Source: Streptococcus penaeicida (GTDB taxonomy: Bacteria > Bacillota > Bacilli > Lactobacillales > Streptococcaceae). Taken from it: a stretch of DNA of 64,000 nucleotides. A program made the position numbers and the translations under genes. Shown one piece after another: positions 16,644-26,874 of this stretch. The notes under the pieces are model-generated. The model did no database searches. It saw only the letters and a program-made list of their open reading frames with translations, and was not told where the DNA came from. The stretch covers positions 1 through 64,000 of the forward strand of contig NZ_LOCM01000030.1 of the NCBI RefSeq assembly GCF_002887775.1. The letters run 5' to 3'. Within the stretch, counting starts at the first letter, position 1, and the number at the start of each line of letters is the position of its first letter.

Positions 16644-17661
16644 TGAGTGGATTACAATTTTTCTGGTTCTTCTTAATTGGACTTCTTTTCTCAGGATTCT
16701 TTTTCTTAGAAGGTTTCGACTTTGGTGTTGGAATGGCAGTTCAAACACTTGCCCATAACGAAGAAGAAAAAGATCAAATCGTTAAGACAATCGGCCCTGT
16801 TTGGGACGGTAATGAAGTTTGGCTTTTAACAGCTGGTGGTGCCATGTTTGCATCATTCCCATACTGGTATGCTTCGTTATTTAGTGGTTACTACTTAATT
16901 CTCTTAACAATCCTATTTGGTTTAATTATTCGTGGTGTTTCTTTTGAATTTAGACACAATGTGCCTGCTAGTCAAAAGAACATTTGGAATTGGACTCTAA
17001 CCATTGGCTCAACCATCGTTCCCTTTTTCTTCGGCTCATGTTTGTTAGTCTGGTTCAAGGTATGCCTATCGACGCGAAAGCCAATATGACAGCTCACTTT
17101 GGCGATTACTTCAATATCTTTTCAATCGTCGGTGGTGTTGCAATGGTACTATTGGCCTACCTCCATGGCTTAAACTATATTGCTTTGAAAACAGAAGGTC
17201 CTGTTAGAGACCGTGCAAATAATGTAGCACAACTCCTTTATTGGATTCTCTACCTTGGCTTGGTAGCCTTTGCGCTCTTACTTGCTTTCCAAACAGACTT
17301 CTTGGCGAAACATTTAATCACAACTTTATTGCTTCTTGTAGTTATCGTTGGCTTAACAGTTTTCGCACATGTGTCAGTCTTCAAAAAAGCTGAAATGTCT
17401 GCTTTTATTGCCAGTGGTTTAACCCTTGTTTCAGTCGTTGTACTCTTGTTCCAAGGACTTTTCCCACGGGTTATGATTTCTTCAATCTCATCTAAATATG
17501 ATTTATTGATTGAAAATGCATCATCATCTCCTTATACCTTGAAGATTATGTCAATTGTTGCTATTTCCTTAGTGCCATTTGTCTTAGCCTACACAGCCTG
17601 GGCATATTACATTTTCAGAAAACGTATTAATCAACCAGTTATTGTAACGGGGGAAAAATAA
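16643..17661 (+). CDS. cydB: Cytochrome bd oxidase subunit II, apparent frameshift
   Basis: The second membrane subunit of the bd oxidase. The N-terminal half (FWFFLIGLLFSGFFFLEGFDFGVG... and WDGNEVWLLTAGGAMFA) reads in the cydA-coupled frame to about 17033. The rest (LMFVSLVQGMPIDAKANMTAHFGDYF...) is in the next frame. Adding one G to the run at 17033-17034 restores a 339-residue protein of the usual length. cydC starts at its stop codon. Confidence 0.9.
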
Positions 17662-19378
17662 TGCTAGATAAAGCGGTAATGCGCTTGTCAGGTATTCATA
17701 AAATGTTAGGATTGCTTGCAGGATTAGATTTCCTACAGGCAATCTTTATTATAGGTCAAGCCTACTTCTTAAGCCAGGCAATTACCAATTTATGGCAAGG
17801 CCAGGCACTTTCTTCGACCTATCTTTCTATGCTTTATTTCATTTTAGCTTATTTGGCAAGACACCTCATTAATTATATCAAAGATTCGCAATTGGACCGT
17901 TTTGCGGCCAAACATGCTTTGGAGCTGCGCAGTCAATTGCTAGCTAAACTCTTCTTACTGGGACCACAGATTGTGCAAGAAGAAGGCTCCGGTAATGTTA
18001 TTACCATGGCTTTAGACGGCATTAGCTTGATTGAAAACTACTTGCATTTGGTTCTCAATAAGATGATGAATTTATCTGTCATTCCTTGGATTATCTTGGC
18101 CTTTGTTTTCTATATGGACATTGATTCAGGGATTATCCTCTTATTAGTCTATCCTCTTATTATCCTCTTTATGATTATTCTTGGGCTAGCTGCTAAATCA
18201 CGCGCAGACAAGCAGTACGCTTCCTATCAAGTCCTATCCAACCACTTTTTAGATTCTTTACGTGGTATTGATACCCTGCGCTTTTTCGGACTTAGTAAAC
18301 GTTACGCTAAAAGCATCTATAGGACCAGTGAATCTTTCCGAAAAGCAACCATGTCTGCTCTAAGAATTGGAATTTTATCAACTTTTGCATTAGATTTCTT
18401 CACAACACTATCGATTGCTATTGTAGCGGTCATGTTGGGTTTGCGTTTAATCAATGAAGAAATTATCCTCTTTCCTGCACTGACAGTCCTCATTTTGGCA
18501 CCAGAATACTTTATTCCTGTTCGTGACTTTTCAAGTGATTACCATGCCACATTGGATGGAAAAAATGCCTTTACGGCAGTCCAAAAAGTTCTTAATCGCC
18601 CAGAAAATCAGGCAGAAGAAGTTGCTATTAAGCCCTGGAATCGGGAAAGCCAACTTGAGATTCACGATTTAACACTTTCTTATGACGGTCAGGACTTTAT
18701 GTCAATTCCGGATTTGAAGCTCACGGGTATCCAAAAAGTGGCCCTTGTGGGAATGAGCGGATCAGGAAAGTCAACCTTAGTCAATCTCTTAAGTGGATTC
18801 TTAGCACCTGATGCTGGAACCTTCACCATTGACGGTCAGGACTTGCCTCATCTGGATCAAAAAGACTGGCGCAAACAGCTAGTCTACATTCCACAGTCGC
18901 CTTATGTTTTTGAAATGAGCTTGCGCGAAAACATTGCCTTCTACACGCCAGAAGCTAGCTTGGAGCAAATCCAAAAAGCCATCAAAGTGGTGGGGCTGGA
19001 AGAATTAGTAGCGGAATTGCCAGAAGGCATCGAAACACGTATTGGTAACGGAGCAAGACCCCTCAGTGGTGGTCAGGCCCAAAGGATTGCCTTGGCCCGG
19101 GCCTTCCTAGATAAGGATCGTCGTATCATGCTCTTTGATGAACCGACTGCACACTTGGATTTAGAAACGGAAATCGAGCTTAAAGAAGAAATGTTACCCC
19201 TTATGCAGGATCGTTTGGTTATCTTTGCGACCCACCGTCTGCATTGGTTAAAAGAGATGGATCAGATTGTTGTCTTAGACCATGGGCAAGTGGTTGAAGT
19301 CGGCTCCTTTGAAGAATTAATGGCTAAAAAAGGGTATTTATATGACCTCAAACATGCATGGGAGGTAGAAATGATTAG
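17661..19378 (+). CDS. cydC: Cysteine/glutathione ABC exporter subunit CydC (type-1 exporter half)
   Basis: A half-transporter of about 572 residues with six membrane segments and a C-terminal ATPase. Walker A is VGMSGSGKST (about residues 364-373), the signature is LSGGQAQRIALARA, and Walker B is IMLFDEPTAHLD. With CydD it exports reduced thiols needed for assembly of bd oxidase. As written it runs straight into cydD without a stop. One extra A in the run at 19368-19371 would place TAG at 19376-19378, giving an ending EVEND and an 8-base overlap with cydD, so I regard the fusion as an error. Confidence 0.85.
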
Positions 19379-21115
19379 GATACCATTATTCAAAGCTCTA
19401 GAAAAGGACCAATGGGTCAAACCTTATTTTAAGAAATACCGGAAAGCTTTAATATTAGCCTTGGGACTAGGTTTCTTAACCTTTTTTGCGGCCTCAGCCC
19501 TCATGTTCAATTCCGGCTTCCTGATTTCTAAATCAGCATCCCTGCCAACTAATATTCTATTAGTCTACATTCCAATCGTTTTAACCAGAGCTTTTGGGAT
19601 AGGACGGCCAGTCTTTCGCTATTTAGAGCGTTTGACCAGCCATAACTGGGTTTTGAAGATGACCTCTAAACTGAGACTCAAACTCTATAATAGTTTAGAA
19701 GAAGATGCTATCTTCTTAAAACGTCATCACCGTCTAGGTGACATTATGGGGCTCTTAGCTGAAGACATTAACCATATCCAGAATCTCTACTTGAGAACCA
19801 TCTTTCCAACCATTATTGCTTGGTTGCTTTACGCCTTTGTTATCATTGGTGTCGGCTACTTTTCTTGGTGGTTTGCCTTACTTCTCTTGATCTATTTAGG
19901 TGTTTTGGTCTTTGTTTTTCCTTTATGGTCAGTTCTCATCAACGGCGCTCGTCAGGAAAGAGAAAAAGCCTCAAAAATCATCTCTATACGGATTTAACCG
20001 ATAATGTTTTGGGCATTTCAGATTGGATTTTCAGTCAGCGAGGTCAGGATTATGTGCAATTGCATGAAGCTTCTGAAGCTGAGTTAGCTCAGGTTCAGGC
20101 AGAGATGCGTGCTTTTAATAATCGTCGCAATCTCCTCTTTGAATTGGCCTTTGGCTTCTTGGCTATTCTCGTCCTTTTTTGGGCTTCTTATCAATTCCCA
20201 GGTCACAAGGGTGGTGCCGCCAACTGGATTGCTGCTTTTGTTCTTTCTGTTTTCCCCTTGGTGGAAGCTTTTGCTGGTCTATCAAGCGCAGCCCAGGAAA
20301 CATCTGCCTATGCCGACTCTTTGAGTCGCTTAAATCAGTTGGCTGATCCTAAGCAGTCTCTAGAGCCGCAGCCTATTCCCCAAGGACCTTTCGATATTGA
20401 TATTAGTCATCTATCATTTGCCTATTCTGAAGACTCCAAAGAGGTGCTTAAGGATATTAATATGACCATTAAAGAGGGGCAGAAGCTGGCTATTTTGGGT
20501 AAGAGTGGTTCTGGTAAGAGTACCTTGGCGACTTTGCTTCGGGGCGATTTGCGTCCCAGTCAGGGGCAGATTACTTTGGCCGGTCAGGATGTTTGTGACC
20601 TCAATCAAGTCATTTCAGATTATATTGGTGTTATCCAGCAAGCACCCTACCTTTTCAATACTAGTCTAGTTAACAATATCCGTCTGGGTAATGAAGAGGC
20701 TAGCGATGAGGATGTTTGGCGCGTGCTAGAACAAGTTGGTCTCAAAGACATGGTTGCTGCTCTTCCTAAAGGGCTGGATACCATGGTCGATGAGGCTGGT
20801 CTGCGCTTTTCTGGTGGTGAACGCCATCGTCTAGCCCTAGCTCGAATTCTCTTGCAGGACACGCCAATCGTTCTTTTGGATGAGCCAACTGTCGGATTGG
20901 ATCCTATCACCGAGAAAACCTTACTTGATACTTTCATGACTGTGCTTCAGGGTAAAACCATTATATGGATTACCCATCACTTGAAAGGGATTGAAAATGC
21001 TGATCAGGTTATCTTTATTGAAGATGGGCAAATTGAAATGTCTGGCTCGCCTGCTCAATTAGCAGCTACAAGTCCTCGTTACCGTCACTTAAAAGCTATT
21101 GATGATGGAGAATAG
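19371..21115 (+). CDS. cydD: Cysteine/glutathione ABC exporter subunit CydD, apparent frameshift
   Basis: The partner half-transporter, starting at ATG 19371 behind GGAGG. The first 202 codons read in one frame and then stop after SKIISIRI. From 19978 the next frame continues NHLYTDLTDNVLGISDW to the ATPase. One A added to the run at 19973-19977 gives 581 residues. Walker A GKSGSGKST, signature FSGGERHRLALARILL and Walker B IVLLDEPTVGLD are intact. The operon ends with a strong terminator. Confidence 0.88.
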
Positions 21116-21205
21116 AAGATTCACACAGACAGATTAAAAAATGACAACATTAAAACTTCTGCAAATTAGTCCAGCTCTGGCTGGCGCTAGCAGAATCCAT
21201 GGAAA

Positions 21206-21250
21206 AAGCACCCTAAAGTTTAGAAAATCAAACTTTGGGGTGCTTTTTTT
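21206..21250 (+). terminator. Terminator of the cyd operon
   Basis: AGCACCCTAAAGTTT pairs with AAACTTTGGGGTGCT around a short loop, then a run of Ts. Confidence 0.85.
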
Positions 21251-21328
21251 ATATGTAATATTTAGTCCCTTTTCACTTGGTGTTGTTAAAAAATAAACCA
21301 TCTGTCAGACGGGTGCTTATGATTTATC

Positions 21329-22309
21329 TCAGATTTTACGTTTTAAAAGATGATTGGTCAATTGCAATAATTGTTTTTGAGCCTTGATTTTTGGTAGCTT
21401 TTGGATGTCATCCATAGCTTTTTGCGTGTATTTACGGGCTAAGTCTTGGGCTTTTTCAACTCCGTGATTAGCGACAACAAGTTTGCTGATTTGATTTAAT
21501 TCTTCAGGGCTTAGTTTGTCTTTTTTGTCTAAGAGTTCTTTAAAGGCAGTCGGGTTTTCTTTAAGAGCAAATAAGAGTGGTAGGCTATAGACACCATTGG
21601 TGATGTCCTCTAAGACGGGTTTGTTGAAGTCTTTTGGTTTTGCGGTATAGTCTAAGATATCATCTAAGATTTGGAAGGTCATACCGATGTTATAGCCGAT
21701 TCTGCCAGCTCTGCTGACCACTTCCGGACTTGCCCCACCAAAATAGGCACCTTCTTTACTAGCTAACCTAAAGAGCTCTGCGGTTTTCCCAGAAATGGAA
21801 CGTAAGTAGTCTCTAATAGACTGGTCTTGGTTGAAGTAGAGCTGCATTTGATCCAGTTCGCCCACTAGGATTTTCTTCATAGCTTTGGCATTGACAGACA
21901 TGAAGGGGCTATTTTGCATGGTTTCTAGGATTAATTCGAAGAAGACGGTGAAGAGGAAGTCTCCGGTATAGACGGCCACATCTTTGCCAAAGCTAGTTTG
22001 GATGGTTTTTTGCCCCCTTCTAAGGGGAGAGTCGTCGATGACATCGTCGTGAATTAAAGTTGCCATGTGCAGGATTTCAAGAGATGCTGCGATTTTAGTC
22101 AGCTGTTCAGATTTTTCTTCTGTATTTTGGCCAAAATTGGTAAATAAAAAGAAAAAAGCAGGACGTAAATACTTTCCGCCGGCCTGAGTTAGTTGAACGA
22201 TGGCTTCTTGGATTTCTGTATTACGAACGTGCGCCCGTTCTTCGATGATTTGGCAGACGTCTTGGATCTGATTTTCGATTTCCGGATATTTACTCCAGTA
22301 GCTTGACAT
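21329..22309 (-). CDS. Polyprenyl diphosphate synthase (heptaprenyl/solanesyl-type)
   Basis: A 326-residue trans-prenyltransferase. The first Asp-rich motif is in HDDVIDDSPLRRG (about residues 88-100) and the second in FQILDDILDYT (about 213-223). It builds the side chain that MenA attaches to the quinone ring. It lies convergent with the cyd operon and completes the menaquinone part of this respiratory block. Chain length cannot be read from the sequence with confidence. Confidence 0.9.
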   Translation of the reverse strand: MSSYWSKYPEIENQIQDVCQIIEERAHVRNTEIQEAIVQLTQAGGKYLRPAFFFLFTNFGQNTEEKSEQLTKIAASLEILHMATLIHDDVIDDSPLRRGQKTIQTSFGKDVAVYTGDFLFTVFFELILETMQNSPFMSVNAKAMKKILVGELDQMQLYFNQDQSIRDYLRSISGKTAELFRLASKEGAYFGGASPEVVSRAGRIGYNIGMTFQILDDILDYTAKPKDFNKPVLEDITNGVYSLPLLFALKENPTAFKELLDKKDKLSPEELNQISKLVVANHGVEKAQDLARKYTQKAMDDIQKLPKIKAQKQLLQLTNHLLKRKI

Positions 22310-22508
22310 TTCGGCTTCTCCTTGAATTGATTACCTTACTATTTTACCGTAATTAAGCACTTAAAGCTAGAATAATCTTCTAGAGAAGTCCTTGTTAGGC
22401 AAGCGGTCAAAACTTGTCAAGGTATTTGAAGTATGATAAGATTTATTTGAATTTTTCTTAAAGATTGTGTATATTTTAAATATTATTTTTGGGAGAGAGG
22501 TGACGAAG

Positions 22509-23359
22509 ATGACGACAATTATTGAAAGGCTCCGGCCAAAATTAATTTGGGATTAGACATTCAAGGCAAGCGTCAGGATGGTTATCATGACTTGGAAATG
22601 GTCATGGTTTCGGTAGACTTGTGCGATTATATTAGTGCCAGTCCTTTAGATGATGATTGCATTCAATTCGCCTCGGACTGTCCCAAAATGCCGGTCAATG
22701 CTAAAAACGATGTTTACAAGGCTGCCCAGCTCATTAAAAGTAAGTATGGTATTCAATCTGGAGTGTCACTCTTTCTGACTAAGAAAATTCCCATTTGTGC
22801 AGGTATGGGTGGTGGCTCTAGTGATGCAGCAGCGACCATTAGAGCTCTTAATCAATTATGGGATTTGCACATGAGCAAGCAAGAGATGCTTGAGATTGGG
22901 ATGACTATTGGGAGTGATGTCCCCTACTGTATTGAAGCTGGCTGTTCCCGCATTTCAGGTAAGGGTGAGATTGTCGAGAAAATAGACGGTCACTTAGCCT
23001 CATGGGTTGTTTTGGTCAAACCGGAATTTGGGATTTCAACCCGAACGGTTTTTCCAGAAGTTGATTCAGAAACCATTAAACGCGTCAATATTGATAAGAT
23101 TGTCGAAACCATCGAGCAGCAAGATTATCAAGAAATGGTGGCAGCTATGGGGAATTCTTTAGAAGACATCTCCATTGCTCGTAAACCTTTTATTCAAAAA
23201 GTCAAAGATAAAATGATCAGTAGTGGAGCTGACGCAGCTCTGATGACTGGTAGCGGGCCAAGTGTTTTTGCCCTTTGTCAAAGTGAAAAACAAGCCAATC
23301 GAGTAGTTAATAGCTTGAAGGGCTTTTGTAAGGAAGTCTATAAAGTGAGAACCCTATAG
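22509..23359 (+). CDS. ispE: 4-diphosphocytidyl-2-C-methyl-D-erythritol kinase-like GHMP kinase, apparent frameshift
   Basis: A GHMP-family kinase annotated as IspE in streptococci. The ATP-binding motif PICAGMGGGSSDAAA is intact. The first codons (MTTIIE) are out of frame with the rest. Adding one G at 22528-22529 gives ERAPAKINLGLDIQG, the conserved N-terminus, and a 283-residue protein. Pyogenic streptococci mainly use the mevalonate pathway, so the real substrate of this kinase is not certain. It lies just upstream of adcR. Confidence 0.85.
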
Positions 23360-23362
23360 GGT

Positions 23363-23402
23363 TTGATTCTTTGTTACCTTTCTGTTATAATTAACTGGTT
23401 AA
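23363..23402 (+). promoter_or_regulatory. adcRCB promoter with AdcR box
   Basis: TTGATT (23363-23368) and TATAAT (23386-23391) are 17 bases apart. The perfect palindrome TTAACYRGTTAA, here TTAACTGGTTAA (23391-23402), starts on the last base of the -10. This is the known AdcR zinc-repressor site, so the operon should be repressed by its first product when zinc is plentiful. Confidence 0.9.
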
Positions 23403-23419
23403 GAAAAAGAGGGAAAATT

Positions 23420-23863
23420 ATGGGAACGTTAGAAAAGAAGATTGATACTGTAGTAAATCAAATTTTGTTAAAGGCTGAGAATCAACATGAACTCTTGTTT
23501 GGGGCCTGCCAAAGTGATGTCAAATTAACCAACACTCAAGAGCACATTTTGATGCTTTTGTCACAGGATAAATTAACCAACACTGAATTGGCGAGAATCT
23601 TAAACATTAGCCAAGCGGCTGTAACCAAAGCTATTAAGAGTTTGATTAAACAAGATATGTTGGCGGCGACAAAAGATGCCGTTGATGCGCGTGTGACTTA
23701 TTTTGAATTGACCGATTTAGCTAAGCCAATCGCCCAAGAACACACCCATCACCATGATGAAACCCTAAATGTCTACGCCCGTCTGCTTGGACATTTTTCC
23801 AAAGAAGAGACTGAGGTCATTGAGAAATTCTTGACCGTTTTCTCTGATGAGTTAGAAAGGTAA
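23420..23863 (+). CDS. adcR: Zinc-responsive MarR-family repressor AdcR
   Basis: A 147-residue winged-helix repressor. The recognition region is [22 protein letters not shown] (about residues 55-76), and a His-rich zinc-binding segment HTHHHDE lies near 108-114. It senses zinc and represses high-affinity zinc uptake. The start at 23420 gives the family length and follows GAGGG; an upstream in-frame extension to 23363 would cross the promoter. adcC follows by 4 bases. Confidence 0.92.
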   Translation: MGTLEKKIDTVVNQILLKAENQHELLFGACQSDVKLTNTQEHILMLLSQDKLTNTELARILNISQAAVTKAIKSLIKQDMLAATKDAVDARVTYFELTDLAKPIAQEHTHHHDETLNVYARLLGHFSKEETEVIEKFLTVFSDELER

Positions 23864-23867
23864 GAGA

Positions 23868-24578
23868 TTGAGATACTTAACCGTTGAAAACCTGTCCTTC
23901 CAATATGAGACTGAGACTGTTTTAGAAGGTGTCAATTATCATTTGGATAGTGGCGAATTTGTCACCCTGACGGGTGAAAATGGAGCAGCTAAGTCGACCT
24001 TAGTAAAGGCAACACTTGGCATCCTCAAACCAAAAGTGGGGCAAGTTAGCTTCGCAAAACAGAATCAGCATGGTAAGAAATTGCGCATTGCTTACCTACC
24101 GCAACAAGTAGCTAGTTTCAATGCTGGTTTTCCTTCAACGGTTTATGAGTTTGTTAAATCTGGACGCTATCCAAGAAATGGTTGGTTCCGTCGTTTGACC
24201 AAACATGATGAGGAACATATTCAAGCCTCATTGGAATCTGTTGGCATGTGGGACAGTCGTCATAAACGCATCGGTAGCCTTTCTGGTGGTCAAAAACAGA
24301 GGGTTGTTATCGCCCGTATGTTTGCCTCTGACCCAGATATCTTTGTCTTAGATGAACCAACGACAGGGATGGATAGTGGGACTACAGAAACCTTCTATCA
24401 ATTGATGCACCATAGTGCCCATCAACATGGTAAGGCTGTCTTAATGATCACTCATGATCCAGAAGAAGTCAAAGATTATGCCGACCGCAATATTCACTTA
24501 GTTCGCAATGAAAGTTTACCTTGGCGTTGTTTCAATATCCATAGCGACGACCAGCCAGAGGAGGTAAACCATGCTTGA
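23868..24578 (+). CDS. adcC: Zinc ABC transporter ATP-binding protein AdcC
   Basis: A 236-residue ATPase starting at TTG. Walker A is GENGAAKST, with Ala where Gly is usual. The signature is [14 protein letters not shown] and Walker B is [12 protein letters not shown], with a switch His in ITHD. It energises zinc import with AdcB and a binding lipoprotein encoded elsewhere. It overlaps adcB by 8 bases. Confidence 0.92.
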   Translation: MRYLTVENLSFQYETETVLEGVNYHLDSGEFVTLTGENGAAKSTLVKATLGILKPKVGQVSFAKQNQHGKKLRIAYLPQQVASFNAGFPSTVYEFVKSGRYPRNGWFRRLTKHDEEHIQASLESVGMWDSRHKRIGSLSGGQKQRVVIARMFASDPDIFVLDEPTTGMDSGTTETFYQLMHHSAHQHGKAVLMITHDPEEVKDYADRNIHLVRNESLPWRCFNIHSDDQPEEVNHA

Positions 24579-25383
24579 TATTTTACAATATGACTTTATG
24601 CAAAGAGCTGTTATGGCGGTTATTGCAATCAGTATTTTTGCACCAATTTTAGGTATCTTCTTAATTTTGAGACGTCAAAGTTTGATGAGCGATACCTTGA
24701 GTCACGTTTCCTTGGCAGGGGTTGCTTTAGGTGTTGTTTTAGGCATCAATCCTACTTGGACAACTGTCATTGTTGTTGGTCTTGCCGCAATCTTCTTAGA
24801 GTATTTACGGGTTGTCTATAAACACTACATGGAAATTTCAACAGCTATCCTCATGTCAGCTGGTTTGGCCATTTCCTTAGTCATTATGAGTAAGTCTGGT
24901 GGTAATTCCAATGTCAGCTTGGAACAATATCTCTTTGGTTCCATCATTACGATTGGTATGGAGCAGGTCATAGCCTTGTTTGTCATTGCTGCTATTATCT
25001 TACTGTTGACCCTCTTCTTTATCAGACCAATGTACATTTTAACCTTTGATGAGGATACAGCCTTTGTTGATGGCTTACCGGTTCGTCTCATGTCCATTCT
25101 CTTTAATATTGTAACAGGAATTGCCATTGCCTTAACGATACCAGCTGCGGGAGCCTTATTGGTTTCAACCATCATGGTTTTACCGGCAAGTATTGCTATG
25201 CGGATTGGTAAAAATTTTACGTCTGTTATTTTTATTGGGATTGCTATTGGGTTTGTGGGGATGTTATCAGGTATTTTCCTTTCTTATTTCTGGGAAACAC
25301 CGGCCAGTGCCACTATTACCCTGATCTTTATTTCAATTTTTATTGTAGTAAATCTTTTCAACGCCCTTGCGCGTAAACGTTAA
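24571..25383 (+). CDS. adcB: Zinc ABC transporter permease AdcB
   Basis: A 270-residue multi-pass permease of the ZnuB/metal family, with the conserved [20 protein letters not shown] near residues 31-50. The 8-base overlap with adcC signals translational coupling. No adcA is adjacent, as is usual in streptococci. Confidence 0.92.
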   Translation: MLDILQYDFMQRAVMAVIAISIFAPILGIFLILRRQSLMSDTLSHVSLAGVALGVVLGINPTWTTVIVVGLAAIFLEYLRVVYKHYMEISTAILMSAGLAISLVIMSKSGGNSNVSLEQYLFGSIITIGMEQVIALFVIAAIILLLTLFFIRPMYILTFDEDTAFVDGLPVRLMSILFNIVTGIAIALTIPAAGALLVSTIMVLPASIAMRIGKNFTSVIFIGIAIGFVGMLSGIFLSYFWETPASATITLIFISIFIVVNLFNALARKR

Positions 25384-25385
25384 TG

Positions 25386-25412
25386 CAAAATCAGGCTTAT
25401 GTCTGATTTTTT
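25386..25412 (+). terminator. Terminator of adcRCB
   Basis: AAAATCAG and CTGATTTT form a stem followed by TT and TTATT, right after the adcB stop codon. Confidence 0.65.
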
Positions 25413-25439
25413 ATTGCTTAAATATGATATTTAAGCAAT

Positions 25440-25474
25440 AAAAAAGACAAACTCTAAAAGGAGTTTGTCTTTTG
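25440..25474. terminator. Bidirectional terminator between adcB and tyrS
   Basis: AAAAGACAAACTC pairs perfectly with GAGTTTGTCTTTT. A and T runs flank both sides, so it can serve both converging genes. Confidence 0.75.
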
Positions 25475-25507
25475 GTGACTAGGTCTTAAGCACAAGTTTT
25501 AAATGTT

Positions 25508-26766
25508 TTATGCGTAAGTGAGGACAAAGTATTTTTTCTTACCACGACGAACAACAGTTAACTCATTATCAATTTTATCAGCGTCACTTAAAACATAGTC
25601 TAAGTCTTGAATACGTTGGCCATTGATATAGATTGCTCCATTTTGGATATCTTCACGGGCCTGACGTTTTGATGGTGAGATTTTAGCTGAAACAAGAATG
25701 TCAACAATATTTCGGTCAACATCTGCTTCAAGTTTGACATTTGGCACATTGCTCAAGCCTTGTTTTAATTCTTTGGCTGACAATTCTTGGATGTTGCCGG
25801 CAAAGAGTTGTTCAGTGATTTTGAGTGCTTCTTGATAGGCTTCCTCACCGTGAACAAGGGTTACCACTTCGCGAGCCAAAGTTTTTTGAGCCAGGCGTTC
25901 ATGACGGGCTGCGTCAAATGCTTTTTCAATCTCAGCAATTTCGTCCAGGGAGAGGAAAGTAAAGATTTTTAAGAAGCGTACAGCGTCTTCATCCATAACG
26001 TTGAGCCAGAATTGGTACATTTCGTATGGAGATGTTTTATCGGCATCCAACCAAACGGCATTACCTTCTGATTTACCAAATTTTTTACCGCTGGCATCTG
26101 TGATTAATGGGACTGTCATAACGTGTCCGGTTTTATCAGCTTTACGGCGAAGTAACTCAGTTCCGGCTGTCATGTTACCCCATTGGTCAGATCCACCAAT
26201 TTGGAGGGTGACGTTGTGCTGTTCATTTAAGTTGTAGAAGTCGTAACCTTGCATGATTTGGTAAGCAAACTCAGTGTATGAAATTCCTGTTTCGATCCGT
26301 TTTTTAACAGATTCTTTGCTCATCATGTAGTTGACCGTGAAATATTTACCAACGTCTCTTAAAAAGTCGATGAAAGAAATTTCGGAGAACCAGTCATAAT
26401 TATTGACGAGTTCTGCTTTATTATCTCCATTTTCGAAATCAAGGAATTGGGACAACTGGCCTTTGATTTTGTTTGACCAGTCTTGGACGGTTTCTTTGGT
26501 TTGGAGGCTTCTTTCGGCATCTTTAAAGGATGGGTCTCCGATAAGGCCAGTTGCCCCTCCAACAAGAGCAAATGGTTTGTGGCCAGCCAATTGAAGACGA
26601 CGAGAAGTTAAGATGGCAACGAGGTGCCCCAAGTGTAAGCTGTCGGCTGTTGGGTCATAGCTGTATAATAGGATACTCGCCCTTCTGTTAGTGCTTTGAC
26701 AAGGGCTTCTTCGTCGGTCGTTTGAAAGACCAAGCCACGAGCTTTGAGTTCTTCAAAAATGTTCAT
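25508..26766 (-). CDS. tyrS: Tyrosyl-tRNA synthetase, apparent frameshift
   Basis: A class I synthetase that charges tRNA-Tyr. The HIGH-like HLGH motif and the KFGKS loop ([16 protein letters not shown]) are present, and an S4 RNA-binding domain forms the C-terminus. The N-terminal 35 codons ([22 protein letters not shown]...) are out of frame with the rest. One added base at 26660-26661 restores [16 protein letters not shown] and a 419-residue protein. The gene is essential, so a real disruption is very unlikely. Confidence 0.92.
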
Positions 26767-26874
26767 AGGCTTTCTCCGTTTTCTGTATAGTTTTACGAAT
26801 CATTATATCAAAAATAGCTAGTCCTATGCAAGCTTAATCAAAGTTTGGTATAATAGAAAATGAGGTATTTTACA

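Noticed and set aside
17661..19997. A single 778-residue CydC-CydD fusion protein
   Set aside because: The join lies at GGAGG plus ATG, and one extra A gives a normal cydC stop overlapping cydD. A second frameshift follows at 19973-19977, so a fusion is not credible.
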